A DNA stretch of 64,000 nucleotides from Shimia isoporae (lineage in GTDB: Bacteria > Pseudomonadota > Alphaproteobacteria > Rhodobacterales > Rhodobacteraceae): contig NZ_SMGR01000001.1 of assembly GCF_004346865.1 (NCBI RefSeq), positions 1,488,001 to 1,552,000 of the forward strand, in the 5' to 3' direction. The first letter of the stretch is position 1. Each line of letters begins with the position of its first letter. A program made the position numbers and the translations under genes. Below, in pieces: positions 27,461 through 36,685 of the stretch. Under the pieces are notes generated by a model. That model was not told the DNA's origin. It saw only the letters and a list, made by a program, of their open reading frames with translations, and made no database searches.

Positions 27461-28582
27461 TTGACCCGCAATATCCTTTTCCTCACCGGCACCCGCGCTG
27501 ACTTCGGCAAACTTGAACCGCTTGCGGCCGCTTTGCAAAAGGCTGGTTTTGGTGTGACTTACTTTGTGACCGGCATGCATATGCTTGACCAGTATGGTCT
27601 CACCAAGATTGAAGTTCACCGCCAACCCGGCGCAACTGTGCACGAATACCTGAACCAACGCGCTGGTGATCCGCAGGACATCATTCTCGCCAAAACCGTG
27701 GTCGGTTTTTCTGACTACATAACTGAAACCCGACCGGACTTGGTTGTTGTGCATGGCGACCGCATCGAGGCGCTGGCCGGTGCCCTGGTTGCGGCGACAA
27801 ACTATATACCCTGCGCCCACATCGAAGGGGGCGAAGTCTCGGGAACGATCGACGAAATTTTCCGCCACTGTAACACCAAGCTCTCCAGCCACCATTTTGT
27901 CAGCTCCGACGCAGCCAAACGCAGGGTCATGGCAATGGGAGAGCCGGAAGGCGCGATCCATGTCATCGGGTCACCGGAACTCGATTTCCATGCCGGCCCT
28001 TCAGGGGTGTCCCTTCAAGACGTGAAAAAGCACTACGAAATCCCATTTGACGACTTTGGCCTCGTTACTTTCCATCCGGTCACATCCGAGCAGGACACGA
28101 TGGGCGCTCAAGCGAAGTCGCTCTTTACCGAACTCGATGCGAGCGGCAAAAATTTCGTCGTGATCGCACCGAACAACGATCCCGGCTCCGAAGACATTTT
28201 CGCGGTACTCGATTCCCTCCCCGCAGAACGCTTTCGTCAATTCCCGTCGATGCGGTTCAACCATTTCTCCGAATTGATGAAGAATGCCGCTTGTATGATT
28301 GGAAATTCTTCCGCAGGCGTACGAGAAGCTCCGTTCTTCGGCCTGCCTTCGCTCGATGTTGGTACCCGCCAGACGAACCGTGCTCAGGCGGGTTCCGTCT
28401 TTAGTTGCTCTGCGGACAATCAAGACGCCATTGAAACTTTCCTGAAAACCCAATGGGGTCATAAACACCCGCCACACAAGGGCTTTGGCGAAGGCCGGGC
28501 CGCAGACCGGTTTGTCGAAGTCCTGCAAGACCCTGACTTCTGGGATCAGGGCCTGCAAAAAGCCTTCCATGACATCGGCTAA
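27461..28582 (+). CDS. neuC: UDP-N-acetylglucosamine 2-epimerase, hydrolysing (NeuC/LegG type)
   Basis: Produces the N-acylmannosamine-type substrate for NeuB from a UDP-sugar. The 373-residue protein has the GT-B epimerase fold: NILFLTGTRADFGKLEPL at the start, VVVHGDRIEALAGALVA, HIEGGEVSGTIDE and GNSSAGVREAPFFG. It begins with TTG at 27461, preceded by GAAGAAAG. A 139-base spacer separates it from the RgpF-like gene. Whether the substrate is UDP-GlcNAc or a diamino sugar cannot be told from sequence. Confidence 0.9.
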   Translation: MTRNILFLTGTRADFGKLEPLAAALQKAGFGVTYFVTGMHMLDQYGLTKIEVHRQPGATVHEYLNQRAGDPQDIILAKTVVGFSDYITETRPDLVVVHGDRIEALAGALVAATNYIPCAHIEGGEVSGTIDEIFRHCNTKLSSHHFVSSDAAKRRVMAMGEPEGAIHVIGSPELDFHAGPSGVSLQDVKKHYEIPFDDFGLVTFHPVTSEQDTMGAQAKSLFTELDASGKNFVVIAPNNDPGSEDIFAVLDSLPAERFRQFPSMRFNHFSELMKNAACMIGNSSAGVREAPFFGLPSLDVGTRQTNRAQAGSVFSCSADNQDAIETFLKTQWGHKHPPHKGFGEGRAADRFVEVLQDPDFWDQGLQKAFHDIG

Positions 28583-29852
28583 GCCCCGGCCAGGAGGAAT
28601 GGCACTGCTTGTTTATCGCTGTGCCACTCGCGCCCTTCCGCTGGTCGCGCCGTCTCTTTTGCGCAAACGCCTCAAACACGGCAAGGAAGACGCATCCCGA
28701 TGGCGGGAAAAACTTGGAGAACCAACCGCTCCCCGCCCTGAAGGGCGACTTGTTTGGCTTCACGCTGTTGGTCTCGGTGAAGTGCTGGCTCTCAGGGGTT
28801 TGATCGACGCGATGTCTGCGCAAAATCCTGATCTGCACTTTCTGGTGACCAGTACTGCGCGCTCGTCTGCACAAGTCATGGGCGGTAACCTCCCCCCAAA
28901 ATCCACACACCAGTTTCTGCCACTCGACGCGCCGCGATACCTCCATCAATTTCTTGACCACTGGCAGCCTGATCTGTCCGTCTGGTCCGAGCAGGACCTC
29001 TGGCCCAACGCCGTATCGCTAGCTCACAAACGCGGCATCCCCGTTGCTTTGATCAACGCTCGTATCACCGACACAAGTTTGGACAAACGCCGTTTAGGAC
29101 GCGCACTCTACTCGGCCATGTTCTGCCGCATGTCGCTCATCGCAGCACAGGAAGACCGAACTGCTCGAAATCTCCAAGCGCTCGGAGCCAAAAACGTGCG
29201 TGTCACCGGCTCTCTGAAATCTGCCGCCCCTCCGCTTGCCTTCGACTCTCACGAATTGAAAGCGGCGCAAAACTTGCTTCAAGGACGCAAAGTCTGGGTT
29301 GCCGCGTCAACGCACGCAGGCGACGAAGCGGCAGCACTTGCGGCCCAGAACGTGCTGAGGAGAAAAGACCCTTCGCAACTTCTCGTACTTGTTCCGAGAG
29401 ATTCAAGCCGCATGAGAAGCATCATGCAAAACTTTGAAAACATGTCTCTTTCTGCATCTGTGAGAAGCCTGAATGAAACCGTCAAGGACGAAACAGACGT
29501 GTACATTGCCGACACCTATGGCGAACTGGGGCTCTGGTATCGGTTATGTGACCGTGCCCTTATTGGCGGTGGATTTGATGACATAGGCGGCCACAATCCA
29601 TGGGAAGCAGCTTCGCTTGACTGCGCCATTTTGCACGGCCCCGACACGCTGAACTTTGCAACGGACTACACTCAGCTTGACGAGGCACGTGCAGCTTTAG
29701 CTACCACCGCTGACAACCTGCCAGCGGATCTAATGCGTGGCGACCTTAGAAATTTTGCAGAAAATGCCAAAGCTCTTTCGGACGACGCACGCAATTCGCT
29801 TGCACCGTTGGCAAATGACCTCTGCGCGCTCCTGGAAAGGCCAAAGACATGA
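28569..29852 (+). CDS. Kdo-transferase family glycosyltransferase (GT30), copy 1
   Basis: WaaA/KdtA-type enzyme, 427 residues from ATG 28569, which overlaps neuC by 14 bases. The GT30 N-domain shows RLVWLHAVGLGEVLAL, with the catalytic Glu kept and the usual Ser of HAVSxGE replaced by Gly, and SEQDLWPNAV. The C-domain has YGELGLWYRLCDRALIGGGF and GGHNPWEAA. ATG 28599 is an alternative, but its AGGAGG lies only one base away. It is clearly diverged from copy 2, so it may transfer a different sugar such as the nonulosonic acid made here. Confidence 0.85.
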   Translation: MTSAKPRPGGMALLVYRCATRALPLVAPSLLRKRLKHGKEDASRWREKLGEPTAPRPEGRLVWLHAVGLGEVLALRGLIDAMSAQNPDLHFLVTSTARSSAQVMGGNLPPKSTHQFLPLDAPRYLHQFLDHWQPDLSVWSEQDLWPNAVSLAHKRGIPVALINARITDTSLDKRRLGRALYSAMFCRMSLIAAQEDRTARNLQALGAKNVRVTGSLKSAAPPLAFDSHELKAAQNLLQGRKVWVAASTHAGDEAAALAAQNVLRRKDPSQLLVLVPRDSSRMRSIMQNFENMSLSASVRSLNETVKDETDVYIADTYGELGLWYRLCDRALIGGGFDDIGGHNPWEAASLDCAILHGPDTLNFATDYTQLDEARAALATTADNLPADLMRGDLRNFAENAKALSDDARNSLAPLANDLCALLERPKT

Positions 29853-31156
29853 GCCCGAAACTTCGACTGTTCCTCGCGTTTTGGACGACTCTCTGGAATC
29901 TCGGCCTGCCGCTGGTTTTGCTCTATCTGCGAAAACGCGCAAAAAAAGACCCTCTTTACGCAGAGCATCTCTCGGAACGCTTTGGCAAATACGACCGGCC
30001 AATGCAAAACGCGGTGTGGGTACACGCCGTGTCATTGGGAGAGCTGCGTTCCGCTGTCCCAATGATCCGCGCTCTTCTGGATCAAGGTGAAAAGATCGTC
30101 GTGACACAGTTCACACCAGCTGGACGGCGAGAAACCGAGAAAGTCTTTGCCGACGAAATTGCAGCTGGCACGCTTCAGTCCGTGTGGATTCCGATTGAAA
30201 CTTCATGGGCTTATCGCCGTTTTTTCAAGTCTTTCCTGCCAAAGTTCGGCTTGGTAATGGAAATCGAAATTTGGCCGCGCATGGTTCTTGCGTCGGAACG
30301 TGCACGCGTGCCGCTGTTCATGTGCAATGCGCAATACCCGACCAAGTCGATGACCAAAGATGCAAAAGCCTTCGGTCTTCGGTCCGAAGTGATGACCCAT
30401 TATGCCGGCGCATTCGTCAAGTCAGACCTGCAGCGGGATCGATTTTCTTCGGTTGGCGTCCGCAACATCCATGTGACCGGCGAATTACGCTTTGATCAAC
30501 CGGTGCCTGCGCACTTGCCCGTCGCAGGCCGCCGCGCGCGTCACTGGATTGGTGCGGTTGACCGGCTTGTTGTTACCTTTGCATCAACCGTTGAAGGCGA
30601 AGATGCGCTGTACATTGACACGATCCGCCAACTTGGACAGCAAGACCCGAAACCCTTGGTTGTCTATGTCCCGCGCCGTCCAGAACTATTCTCCGAGATT
30701 GGAGATATGCTTGAATCCGAAGGGTTTTCCGTTCTTCGCCGCTCTCAGGCCCTACCGAATGACCTGACGGTCGAAACTTGGCCCGATAACCCGACCACGC
30801 CCGAAATACTATTGGGCGACAGCCTTGGCGAAATGTACTTTTACCTGTCAATGGCCGACCGCGCCGTGGTCGGTGGCGGTTTCATGCCTCAAGGAGCCCA
30901 CAACATCATCGAGCCCCTCGCGATGAAAAAACCAGTCATCACTGGCCCACAAACCTGGACGATCGAGTATCCTTTCGAAGAAGCCAAAGCCGCAGGTGTT
31001 GCGCGCACCGCATCAGATGCTGGTGACCTGGCAAACGGGCTGAGCGGCGCATTTAATCCGTCCAGAGAGAACATTGATGATTTCTTTGCCGCTCACGCAG
31101 GCGGAACCCAAAAATTCCTGAATGCATTGCCAATGGCTCTGAAGAACGCGATTTGA
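29849..31156 (+). CDS. waaA: 3-deoxy-D-manno-octulosonic acid transferase (GT30), copy 2
   Basis: WaaA-type enzyme, 435 residues, transferring Kdo from CMP-Kdo to lipid A precursor at the inner membrane. It has an N-terminal membrane anchor (about 5-27), the canonical VWVHAVSLGELRSA with catalytic Glu, MEIEIWPRMV, and the C-domain SLGEMYFYLSMADRAVVGGGF then GAHNIIEPLA. It overlaps copy 1 by four bases (ATGA). Motifs are closer to standard WaaA than those of copy 1. Its stop lies three bases from the converging Gfo/Idh gene. Confidence 0.88.
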   Translation: MSPKLRLFLAFWTTLWNLGLPLVLLYLRKRAKKDPLYAEHLSERFGKYDRPMQNAVWVHAVSLGELRSAVPMIRALLDQGEKIVVTQFTPAGRRETEKVFADEIAAGTLQSVWIPIETSWAYRRFFKSFLPKFGLVMEIEIWPRMVLASERARVPLFMCNAQYPTKSMTKDAKAFGLRSEVMTHYAGAFVKSDLQRDRFSSVGVRNIHVTGELRFDQPVPAHLPVAGRRARHWIGAVDRLVVTFASTVEGEDALYIDTIRQLGQQDPKPLVVYVPRRPELFSEIGDMLESEGFSVLRRSQALPNDLTVETWPDNPTTPEILLGDSLGEMYFYLSMADRAVVGGGFMPQGAHNIIEPLAMKKPVITGPQTWTIEYPFEEAKAAGVARTASDAGDLANGLSGAFNPSRENIDDFFAAHAGGTQKFLNALPMALKNAI

Positions 31157-31159
31157 CCG

Positions 31160-32095
31160 TTAGGACATGTCCATTTCGATAACACCGGAAAATTTCCGGT
31201 TTTCCCATGCACGCGCCAGCATCAAACTGCTTTCAAACATACGGTCAAACCTGGGCATCAAGGGATTTTCCGATGTGTTTTTCCCGCGCACAAGAGCAAG
31301 AAAATCCACCATCATTTCGACGAACATATCATTGCGATCAAAAGCATAGGAAACGGACTTCGTGTCGTTTCCATCTGCAATCCGCACCTCTGGCACCAAA
31401 AAATCAAGGTCGAGCACTTCGTCCCGACCTCTCAATCCCGCCCGACGTAGCGAATGCGGGCTGATGTAGTCCATAGTGACAGAGCCAACCACGCCTTGTG
31501 TTCCTGACAGGTACAAACGTGTCGCAAAATCTACACCCGGAAAATCCTTGTGACCCACACAATCGACGGACTCCAGAGTCAAACCGGGAAACAAGGCCAG
31601 GGCGAGATCCGCCTCATGGCTCAAATCCATCAACACGCCACCGCCTTCCGGGTCGGCAGCGTAACTCCCTGCAAACGACCAGTTTTCACGCCATTGGCGA
31701 ACATCGTGCCCGATTTCGAATTGAAAGGCATAAACTTGCGATAGATCCCGCGCCGCCAAATCGCGCACCGCCGGATGATAGCGCATCATAAAGCCTACCA
31801 TTGACCGATCCGCCACAGGCGCTCCTGCATCGTGGATCGCCTCAACCTGATCAACGCGCCAAGCCAGCGGCTTTTCTGCATAAAAAGGCCAGTTATTTCT
31901 CGCGCACATTTCAATCAGTTCAAGCCTGATCGGCGTTGAAGTCGCGATGACCACCGCCTCTATGTCCGTCCGCGCCTCAAAAACGCTCCGGTCAAATCCA
32001 CGCCAACCGATCAGTTCCGCGGTTTCACCAAGCCCTTCAAGGTTGCTAGCATGTCGCTTGCCGATCGATCCTGCACCGATTACGGCAATCACCAT
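31160..32095 (-). CDS. Gfo/Idh/MocA-family oxidoreductase
   Basis: NAD(P)-dependent sugar dehydrogenase or dehydratase, 311 residues. Rossmann motif VIAVIGAGSIGKRHASNL at the start; AEKPLAWRVDQ carries the conserved EKP. The C-domain has MDLSHEADLALALF. Such proteins sit in nonulosonic-acid loci, for example the Campylobacter ptm group, near SDR and CMP-sugar synthase genes as here. It overlaps the SDR gene by seven bases and is last in its operon. Substrate inferred only from context. Confidence 0.85.
   Translation of the reverse strand: MVIAVIGAGSIGKRHASNLEGLGETAELIGWRGFDRSVFEARTDIEAVVIATSTPIRLELIEMCARNNWPFYAEKPLAWRVDQVEAIHDAGAPVADRSMVGFMMRYHPAVRDLAARDLSQVYAFQFEIGHDVRQWRENWSFAGSYAADPEGGGVLMDLSHEADLALALFPGLTLESVDCVGHKDFPGVDFATRLYLSGTQGVVGSVTMDYISPHSLRRAGLRGRDEVLDLDFLVPEVRIADGNDTKSVSYAFDRNDMFVEMMVDFLALVRGKNTSENPLMPRFDRMFESSLMLARAWENRKFSGVIEMDMS
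31184..31203 (+). terminator. Possible plus-strand terminator inside the 3' end of the Gfo/Idh gene
   Basis: ACCGGAA (31184-31190) pairs with TTCCGGT (31194-31200), loop AAT, then TTTT. It lies 28 bases after the waaA stop and may end the plus-strand glycan operon within the converging gene. Confidence 0.45.
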
Positions 32096-32880
32096 GCCGA
32101 AAAACCGCCGTCCACATTGACCATCTGGCCAGTCATATGGCCGGCCTGAGCGCTGGCAAGAAACAGCATCACATCCGCAATCTCGTCAGGCTGAGCCATA
32201 CGGTTTTGCATGATCAGTTCACCGACGCGACGCTGGAACTCTTCGCTGTGGCCATTGAAAACGGCTCCGGGCGAGATCGTGTTCACGGTCGCATCGCGTT
32301 GTGCCCAATATCCCGCAAGCCAGACTGTCAGCCCATGAATACCGGCCTTAGAAACACCATAGGCCGAGAAGTTCTTGAACGGCATGCCATCGTAAATGGG
32401 GTGGTGCGCACCATTCAAAGCATACATCGATGCCACATTAATAAGGCTCGCCGGGTATTTTCCGATGATATCGCGGTCCATCTGGCGCGCGATCATGAAG
32501 GCACCTGTTAGGTTGGTGCGCATGGTGCGTTCAAAATCACTGACCGACGTGTCGGCGAAGTCTGGGAACGGTTGCCCTGCCCCCATTAACATTTCGCCGG
32601 TGATGGCTGCGTTATTGAGAACAACATTGGGTTGCCACCCATCCGCCATGACCTTCTGGAAAATACCGGTGACCGCATCTTCATCACCCACATCAAGGTG
32701 ATAGAAGCCAAAGTCAGGATTGTCGCCATGCGCTTCAACCAGTGCGTCCGCACGCGCCCCTTCCAAATCGGTCGCAACGACCTTTGCACCTTCGTCCAGC
32801 ATCCGGCGGACATATGTACTGCCCAAGACCCCCCCTGAACCGGTGATAAAAACCGTGCGTCCGTTCAGTTGATTGCCCAT
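32089..32880 (-). CDS. SDR-family oxidoreductase
   Basis: The 263-residue protein is a classical short-chain dehydrogenase: cofactor motif FITGSGGVLGSTYVRRML near the N-terminus, NNAA (NVVLNNAAITGE), catalytic Ser in LINVASMYALNG, and the YxxxK dyad as YGVSK. It starts two bases after the neuA stop. Pairing of an SDR with a CMP-nonulosonate synthase resembles ptmA-ptmB of Campylobacter; the actual substrate is unknown. ATG 32880 is used rather than the longer frame to 32967. Confidence 0.88.
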   Translation of the reverse strand: MGNQLNGRTVFITGSGGVLGSTYVRRMLDEGAKVVATDLEGARADALVEAHGDNPDFGFYHLDVGDEDAVTGIFQKVMADGWQPNVVLNNAAITGEMLMGAGQPFPDFADTSVSDFERTMRTNLTGAFMIARQMDRDIIGKYPASLINVASMYALNGAHHPIYDGMPFKNFSAYGVSKAGIHGLTVWLAGYWAQRDATVNTISPGAVFNGHSEEFQRRVGELIMQNRMAQPDEIADVMLFLASAQAGHMTGQMVNVDGGFSAW

Positions 32881-32882
32881 GT

Positions 32883-33593
32883 TTATTCGTCCTCGTCTCG
32901 TTTTAGGAAGTCGGCCAGCAAAAACTCGACCATGGCGAAATCCAATGGCGAGTCGATGTCGATACAACGCTCAGCCGGCATTTCAAACGGGATCACCCGC
33001 CCCTCATAGATTGTCTCGGCGGTCCGCAGGTAATCTGGCGCAACCACATACGTGCTGGCGGCATGTTCATAGACCGTCGGCGCCGCTTGACGCGCCCAGA
33101 CACCGCCGGGCAATGGTTTTGAAACATGCAAAGCCCCGGTCTCATCCGGTTCGACCAGATTGAAATACGGATTCTTGCGAGCCTCACAAACACTCATCAC
33201 CATGTCTGGTCTTTCGCTCTCGAAAAGAGTCAGCGCACCTGTGATGTCTTCCGCAAGCCGCAACGGCGATGTGCAGTCCAAATCGAGAAAAGCGGTCACT
33301 TCCTGTCCGCATGCATCCTGTCCCGACTGCATGGCATGTTGCCAAACTCCCCATTTGGGCGCCGTGTCGGTGGCCAGATGCGCAGGACGCAACCCAATCT
33401 TCAAAGCGCCCTTGGCCACGGCATGTTCATAGATTTCCTCGTCATCGGTCGAAACAACGACCTCATCGACCATTGGATGGGCAAACAGTTGATCCAACGA
33501 CCAATCGATCAAAGGTTTGCCGTTCAGTTCGCGAAAGTTTTTGCGCACCACACCTTTGGAGCCTTTGCGCGCCCCGATATGTCCAAGGATCAT
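32883..33593 (-). CDS. neuA: CMP-nonulosonic acid cytidylyltransferase (NeuA family)
   Basis: Activates the nonulosonic acid with CTP. The 236-residue protein opens with the nucleotidyltransferase motif GHIGARKGSKGVVRKNF, a variant of IPARxGSKxxxxKN, then LIDWSLDQ, VVVSTDDEEI and FLDLDCTSPL (metal-binding Asp). The product is likely used by transferases on either converging arm. It overlaps the glycosyltransferase gene by four bases. Confidence 0.88.
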   Translation of the reverse strand: MILGHIGARKGSKGVVRKNFRELNGKPLIDWSLDQLFAHPMVDEVVVSTDDEEIYEHAVAKGALKIGLRPAHLATDTAPKWGVWQHAMQSGQDACGQEVTAFLDLDCTSPLRLAEDITGALTLFESERPDMVMSVCEARKNPYFNLVEPDETGALHVSKPLPGGVWARQAAPTVYEHAASTYVVAPDYLRTAETIYEGRVIPFEMPAERCIDIDSPLDFAMVEFLLADFLKRDEDE

Positions 33594-34498
33594 GCCCCTG
33601 TCTCCTTCCGTCCCGCGTCTAGCGCGCGGTAGTACCCCAACAGCCGTGATTTCATCGGACCAATGGCTTTTTCCGACCAGATGAGCCGTCGGCCCTTCTT
33701 ATCCACCACTTCGGTGCCTTCTTCCATAGCCAGCAAAGCGTCTCCTTTGACTTCGATGCCGGGCAAGGTCACGGCAAGCAGACCGGCCCACCGACGCCGC
33801 ACCCAAGGCAAGCTTGCACGGGTAAGGATCAACCAGCGCCAGGGCAACATGAATTCGGTCGGGAATTTGACTGCAACGTCCCTTGGAATGCGCTGAAGAT
33901 GCTCCTGCGCGCACCAACTCATAAACCGTTCATCAGCAATCATCGGCCGTGCTTTGATGCCACCGAGCCGTGTGAACATCTCGTGCCATTTCTCGGCGAT
34001 GTAACCGCACTCCCTCGGATGGTAGACGACGATTGATGAATTCCCGCGAGCATACTTTCGGCCATTGGTTATCTTGAAAATGAACCGCCCGATTTTTCCA
34101 ATCGGTATCACCGCGCTCTGGAACAAAATCACCGCTTGATCGGTTTTCGGCAAGCTCAGCAGCCGCGCAAGATCACCAAGAACAACAGTGTCGATATCCA
34201 CATACACAGCGGGAAGGTCGCGCGGCACGACACCCGCCTCAAACATCGAAAGTTTCGCGTGGCAGCCGGGACCGATCATTTCCGGTTTGATAAATCCCTC
34301 GGGAAAGGTCTTAACGACGACATCTTCGGCCAGTCCGGGCCTGTCCCTATCGGTTATCAAAACGGGACGAAATGGCTGACTGGCCTTTTCCCGCACCGTG
34401 TCTATCAGCCGGTTGACCTCGCGCACAGAGTATTTCGTGCCCCAAAGAACAATCACCAGTTGCCATGTCGGAAGCGGCTGTTCAATCGGTTGCGCCAT
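33590..34498 (-). CDS. Putative glycosyltransferase with DxD motif
   Basis: The 302-residue protein starts with a Rossmann-like WQLVIVLWGTKYSVREVN and has AVYVDIDTVVLGDLARLL, a DxD motif in the context typical of GT-A enzymes such as GT8-like families. A basic C-terminal third (RRRWAGLL) may touch the membrane. First gene of the minus-strand glycan operon; the 34499-34662 gap with the divergent acyltransferase should hold both promoters. Donor and acceptor unknown. Confidence 0.75.
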   Translation of the reverse strand: MAQPIEQPLPTWQLVIVLWGTKYSVREVNRLIDTVREKASQPFRPVLITDRDRPGLAEDVVVKTFPEGFIKPEMIGPGCHAKLSMFEAGVVPRDLPAVYVDIDTVVLGDLARLLSLPKTDQAVILFQSAVIPIGKIGRFIFKITNGRKYARGNSSIVVYHPRECGYIAEKWHEMFTRLGGIKARPMIADERFMSWCAQEHLQRIPRDVAVKFPTEFMLPWRWLILTRASLPWVRRRWAGLLAVTLPGIEVKGDALLAMEEGTEVVDKKGRRLIWSEKAIGPMKSRLLGYYRALDAGRKETGA

Positions 34499-34662
34499 AA
34501 GTTAAGTCCAGTCGACAAATCAAAAAAATACTGCGGTTTCAAATACGAACGCACCCACAGTCTTGCAACCACATTCCACATGACACCTTGCGAAGGTTCA
34601 TACAGAGCACTAAATAACCGTCCTTAGTTTAACCCAAAGAATTCCGCGCAGGAACCACACAA

Positions 34663-35643
34663 ATGAGCGCCAAGTTGGACGACCTTCGCCACAAAATCAG
34701 CGACCGGATAATCCGTGGCTTTCTTGGGCTGGCGCGCCTTTTGCCATACGACAAGCGTATCAGCTTCGGTGGCTGGTTCGCAACGCGCATCGTTGCCCCC
34801 ATCAGCGGAAACCGCAAACGCATCCGCGAAAACCTCGCGCTTGTTATGCCGGAGCTGACCGCTGAGGAGCGTGAAAAGATCGTGATCCAGTCTCCGGACA
34901 CAATGGGTCGCATGCTCATGGAAACCTACGCCAGTGACGAATTCCTCGAACGTGTTGGCAAAGCGCCCGTGGTCGGTCCGGGTAACGAAATACTGGAAAA
35001 GGCCCACGCAGAAGGCCGTGGCGCGCTCTTGGTCACGGGGCACTTTGGAAACTACTTGGCCGTCCGAGGCTCTTTCCTGTCTCGTGGCATTCCAATCGGC
35101 GTGCTCTACAAACCCATGTCCAACCCCTACTTCAACGAGCATTATGTTTCAGCGATGGCGGACTTCGGGGAACCTATGTTTGAGCGCGGACGCCGCGGAA
35201 TGTCTAATATGATCAAGCACTTGCGCAAAGGCGGCTTTGTCGGAATTGTGCATGACCAGCGCATCCATGGTGCACCGCTCTACGAATTTATGGGCAAGCC
35301 GGCCCAAACAGCGGAATCCGCTGCGGAACTGGCGTTGAAATACAAGGTCGACCTCGTCCCCTGCTATGGCGTGCGACAGGAAGATGGCAACTACATGGTC
35401 ATAACCGAGGCCCCAATCCCGCACACCAACGCGGAAGAAATGACCAAAGCACTCAACGAAAGCCTCGAAGCACAAATACGGGCCAACCCCGGGCAATGGA
35501 TGTGGACGCACAACCGCTGGCTCGGAGCGGGCAACGACACAACAGCCGACCGTAAACGCAAACAAGTCGAAGCCGAAATCATCGCGGCACAAAGGGCTAA
35601 AAAGAAAGCCAAAATCGACGCGGAAGGCGTGACCAAGAAATAG
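34663..35643 (+). CDS. LpxL/HtrB-like lysophospholipid/lipid A acyltransferase, altered active-site motif
   Basis: The 326-residue protein belongs to the lipid A late-acyltransferase family by length and by YDKRISFGGW, NRKRIRENL, GALLVTGHFGNYLAVRG, VLYKPMSNPYFNE and WMWTHNRW. The catalytic motif is normally HX4D or HX4E; here it reads HFGNYL, so the acidic residue is replaced by Leu. The protein may use another acidic residue, have reduced activity or act on a different substrate. A charged Lys/Ala-rich tail ends the protein. It adjoins the LPS/nonulosonate locus. Confidence 0.82.
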   Translation: MSAKLDDLRHKISDRIIRGFLGLARLLPYDKRISFGGWFATRIVAPISGNRKRIRENLALVMPELTAEEREKIVIQSPDTMGRMLMETYASDEFLERVGKAPVVGPGNEILEKAHAEGRGALLVTGHFGNYLAVRGSFLSRGIPIGVLYKPMSNPYFNEHYVSAMADFGEPMFERGRRGMSNMIKHLRKGGFVGIVHDQRIHGAPLYEFMGKPAQTAESAAELALKYKVDLVPCYGVRQEDGNYMVITEAPIPHTNAEEMTKALNESLEAQIRANPGQWMWTHNRWLGAGNDTTADRKRKQVEAEIIAAQRAKKKAKIDAEGVTKK

Positions 35644-35740
35644 CCCCAATTAGGGGCCAATTTGGCCATTCACTTCTGAAAAAAGGCAACTCTGCCAGTG
35701 ATCCGCCTGCTCGCGGTCACGCTGCCAATGGAGAATAGCC

Positions 35741-35920
35741 TTGAGACACGTGTCTGCCGCCGCTTTGGTGCAGTCGTCCCGTTTTGCACGACTGTTTGAA
35801 TTGATCCGTCAGGAAAACCTACGCGACCAGCAAGAAGCGCCCCGCGTCGAAGACCAACGAGACTTCGTCAACGATTTCCTGATGAAATCTGCTCAAGCCT
35901 CGCTTCACCGCGCAGCGTAA
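35741..35920 (+). CDS. Candidate 59-residue protein with TTG start
   Basis: The frame begins with TTG, preceded by GGAG at 35730-35733 with a seven-base spacer, and reads RHVSAAALVQSSRFARLFEL, later VNDFLMKSAQASLHRAA. It is predicted to be helical and soluble and has no family I recognise. An in-frame TGA at 35699 sets the upstream limit. It converges on rlmE with ten bases between stops. Evidence is only the ribosome-binding site and the open frame. Confidence 0.35.
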   Translation: MRHVSAAALVQSSRFARLFELIRQENLRDQQEAPRVEDQRDFVNDFLMKSAQASLHRAA

Positions 35921-35930
35921 AGGGTTAGGT

Positions 35931-36647
35931 TCACCCTCTAAACCCTGTTGCTACAACAAATTTTTCCGAACTGTCAGAACGACTGCTTGGCGGCTTATAG
36001 TTGGCGACTTTTGTGAACTTCTGTTTCAACAGCTTCTGCAGCTCACCTTCAGCGCCGCCTGCCAAAACCTTTGCGACAAAAGTGCCGCCGTCTTCCAGCA
36101 CGTCAAAGGCGAAATAGGCAGCCGCTTCGCAGAGCGAGATAATCCTCAGATGGTCCGTCTGCTTGTGTCCGGAACTGGCCGCCGCCATGTCGCTCATCAC
36201 CACATCGGCTTTGCCGCCCAGCCATTCTTTCACTTTGACGTCGGCTTCGTCTTCCATGAAATCCAGCTGGTGAATGTCACATCCCGCAAGCGGCTCCACT
36301 TCTTGCAAGTCGATTCCCAGAATGGTGCCGACTTTCTTGCCGGATTTTTCGCCCAAAGCGTTCACACGCGGCACCGCAACCTGCATCCAGCCTCCCGGTG
36401 CACAGCCAAGGTCGACGACCCGCGCGCCTGGTACCAAGAACCGGTACTTGTCATCGATCTCCATGATCTTGAACGCCGCACGCCCGCGATAACCTTCCGC
36501 CTTCGCGCGCTGCACATAGGGATCGTTCAACTGCCGTTGCAACCAACGGGTGGAGCTCAATTTGCGGCCGCGAGCGGTTTTCACCTTCACGGTCAGATCG
36601 CGCATACCGCGCCCACTTGTATTTTTGCCAGTTGGTTTCTTAGCCAT
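35931..36647 (-). CDS. rlmE: 23S rRNA (uridine-2'-O-)-methyltransferase RlmE
   Basis: FtsJ/RrmJ-type SAM-dependent methyltransferase, 238 residues, modifying U2552 of 23S rRNA in E. coli. SAM motif [15 protein letters not shown]; the catalytic K-D-K-E set is visible as [21 protein letters not shown] and SSEKFV. A basic N-terminal tail precedes the domain. The start is ATG 36647, the second of two adjacent ATGs, which fits the upstream GAGGTG better. It follows ppx/gppA by 38 bases. Confidence 0.95.
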   Translation of the reverse strand: MAKKPTGKNTSGRGMRDLTVKVKTARGRKLSSTRWLQRQLNDPYVQRAKAEGYRGRAAFKIMEIDDKYRFLVPGARVVDLGCAPGGWMQVAVPRVNALGEKSGKKVGTILGIDLQEVEPLAGCDIHQLDFMEDEADVKVKEWLGGKADVVMSDMAAASSGHKQTDHLRIISLCEAAAYFAFDVLEDGGTFVAKVLAGGAEGELQKLLKQKFTKVANYKPPSSRSDSSEKFVVATGFRG

Positions 36648-36685
36648 CATTTCACCTCAAGAGGTCTCGGACGCCGTCGTCTATA

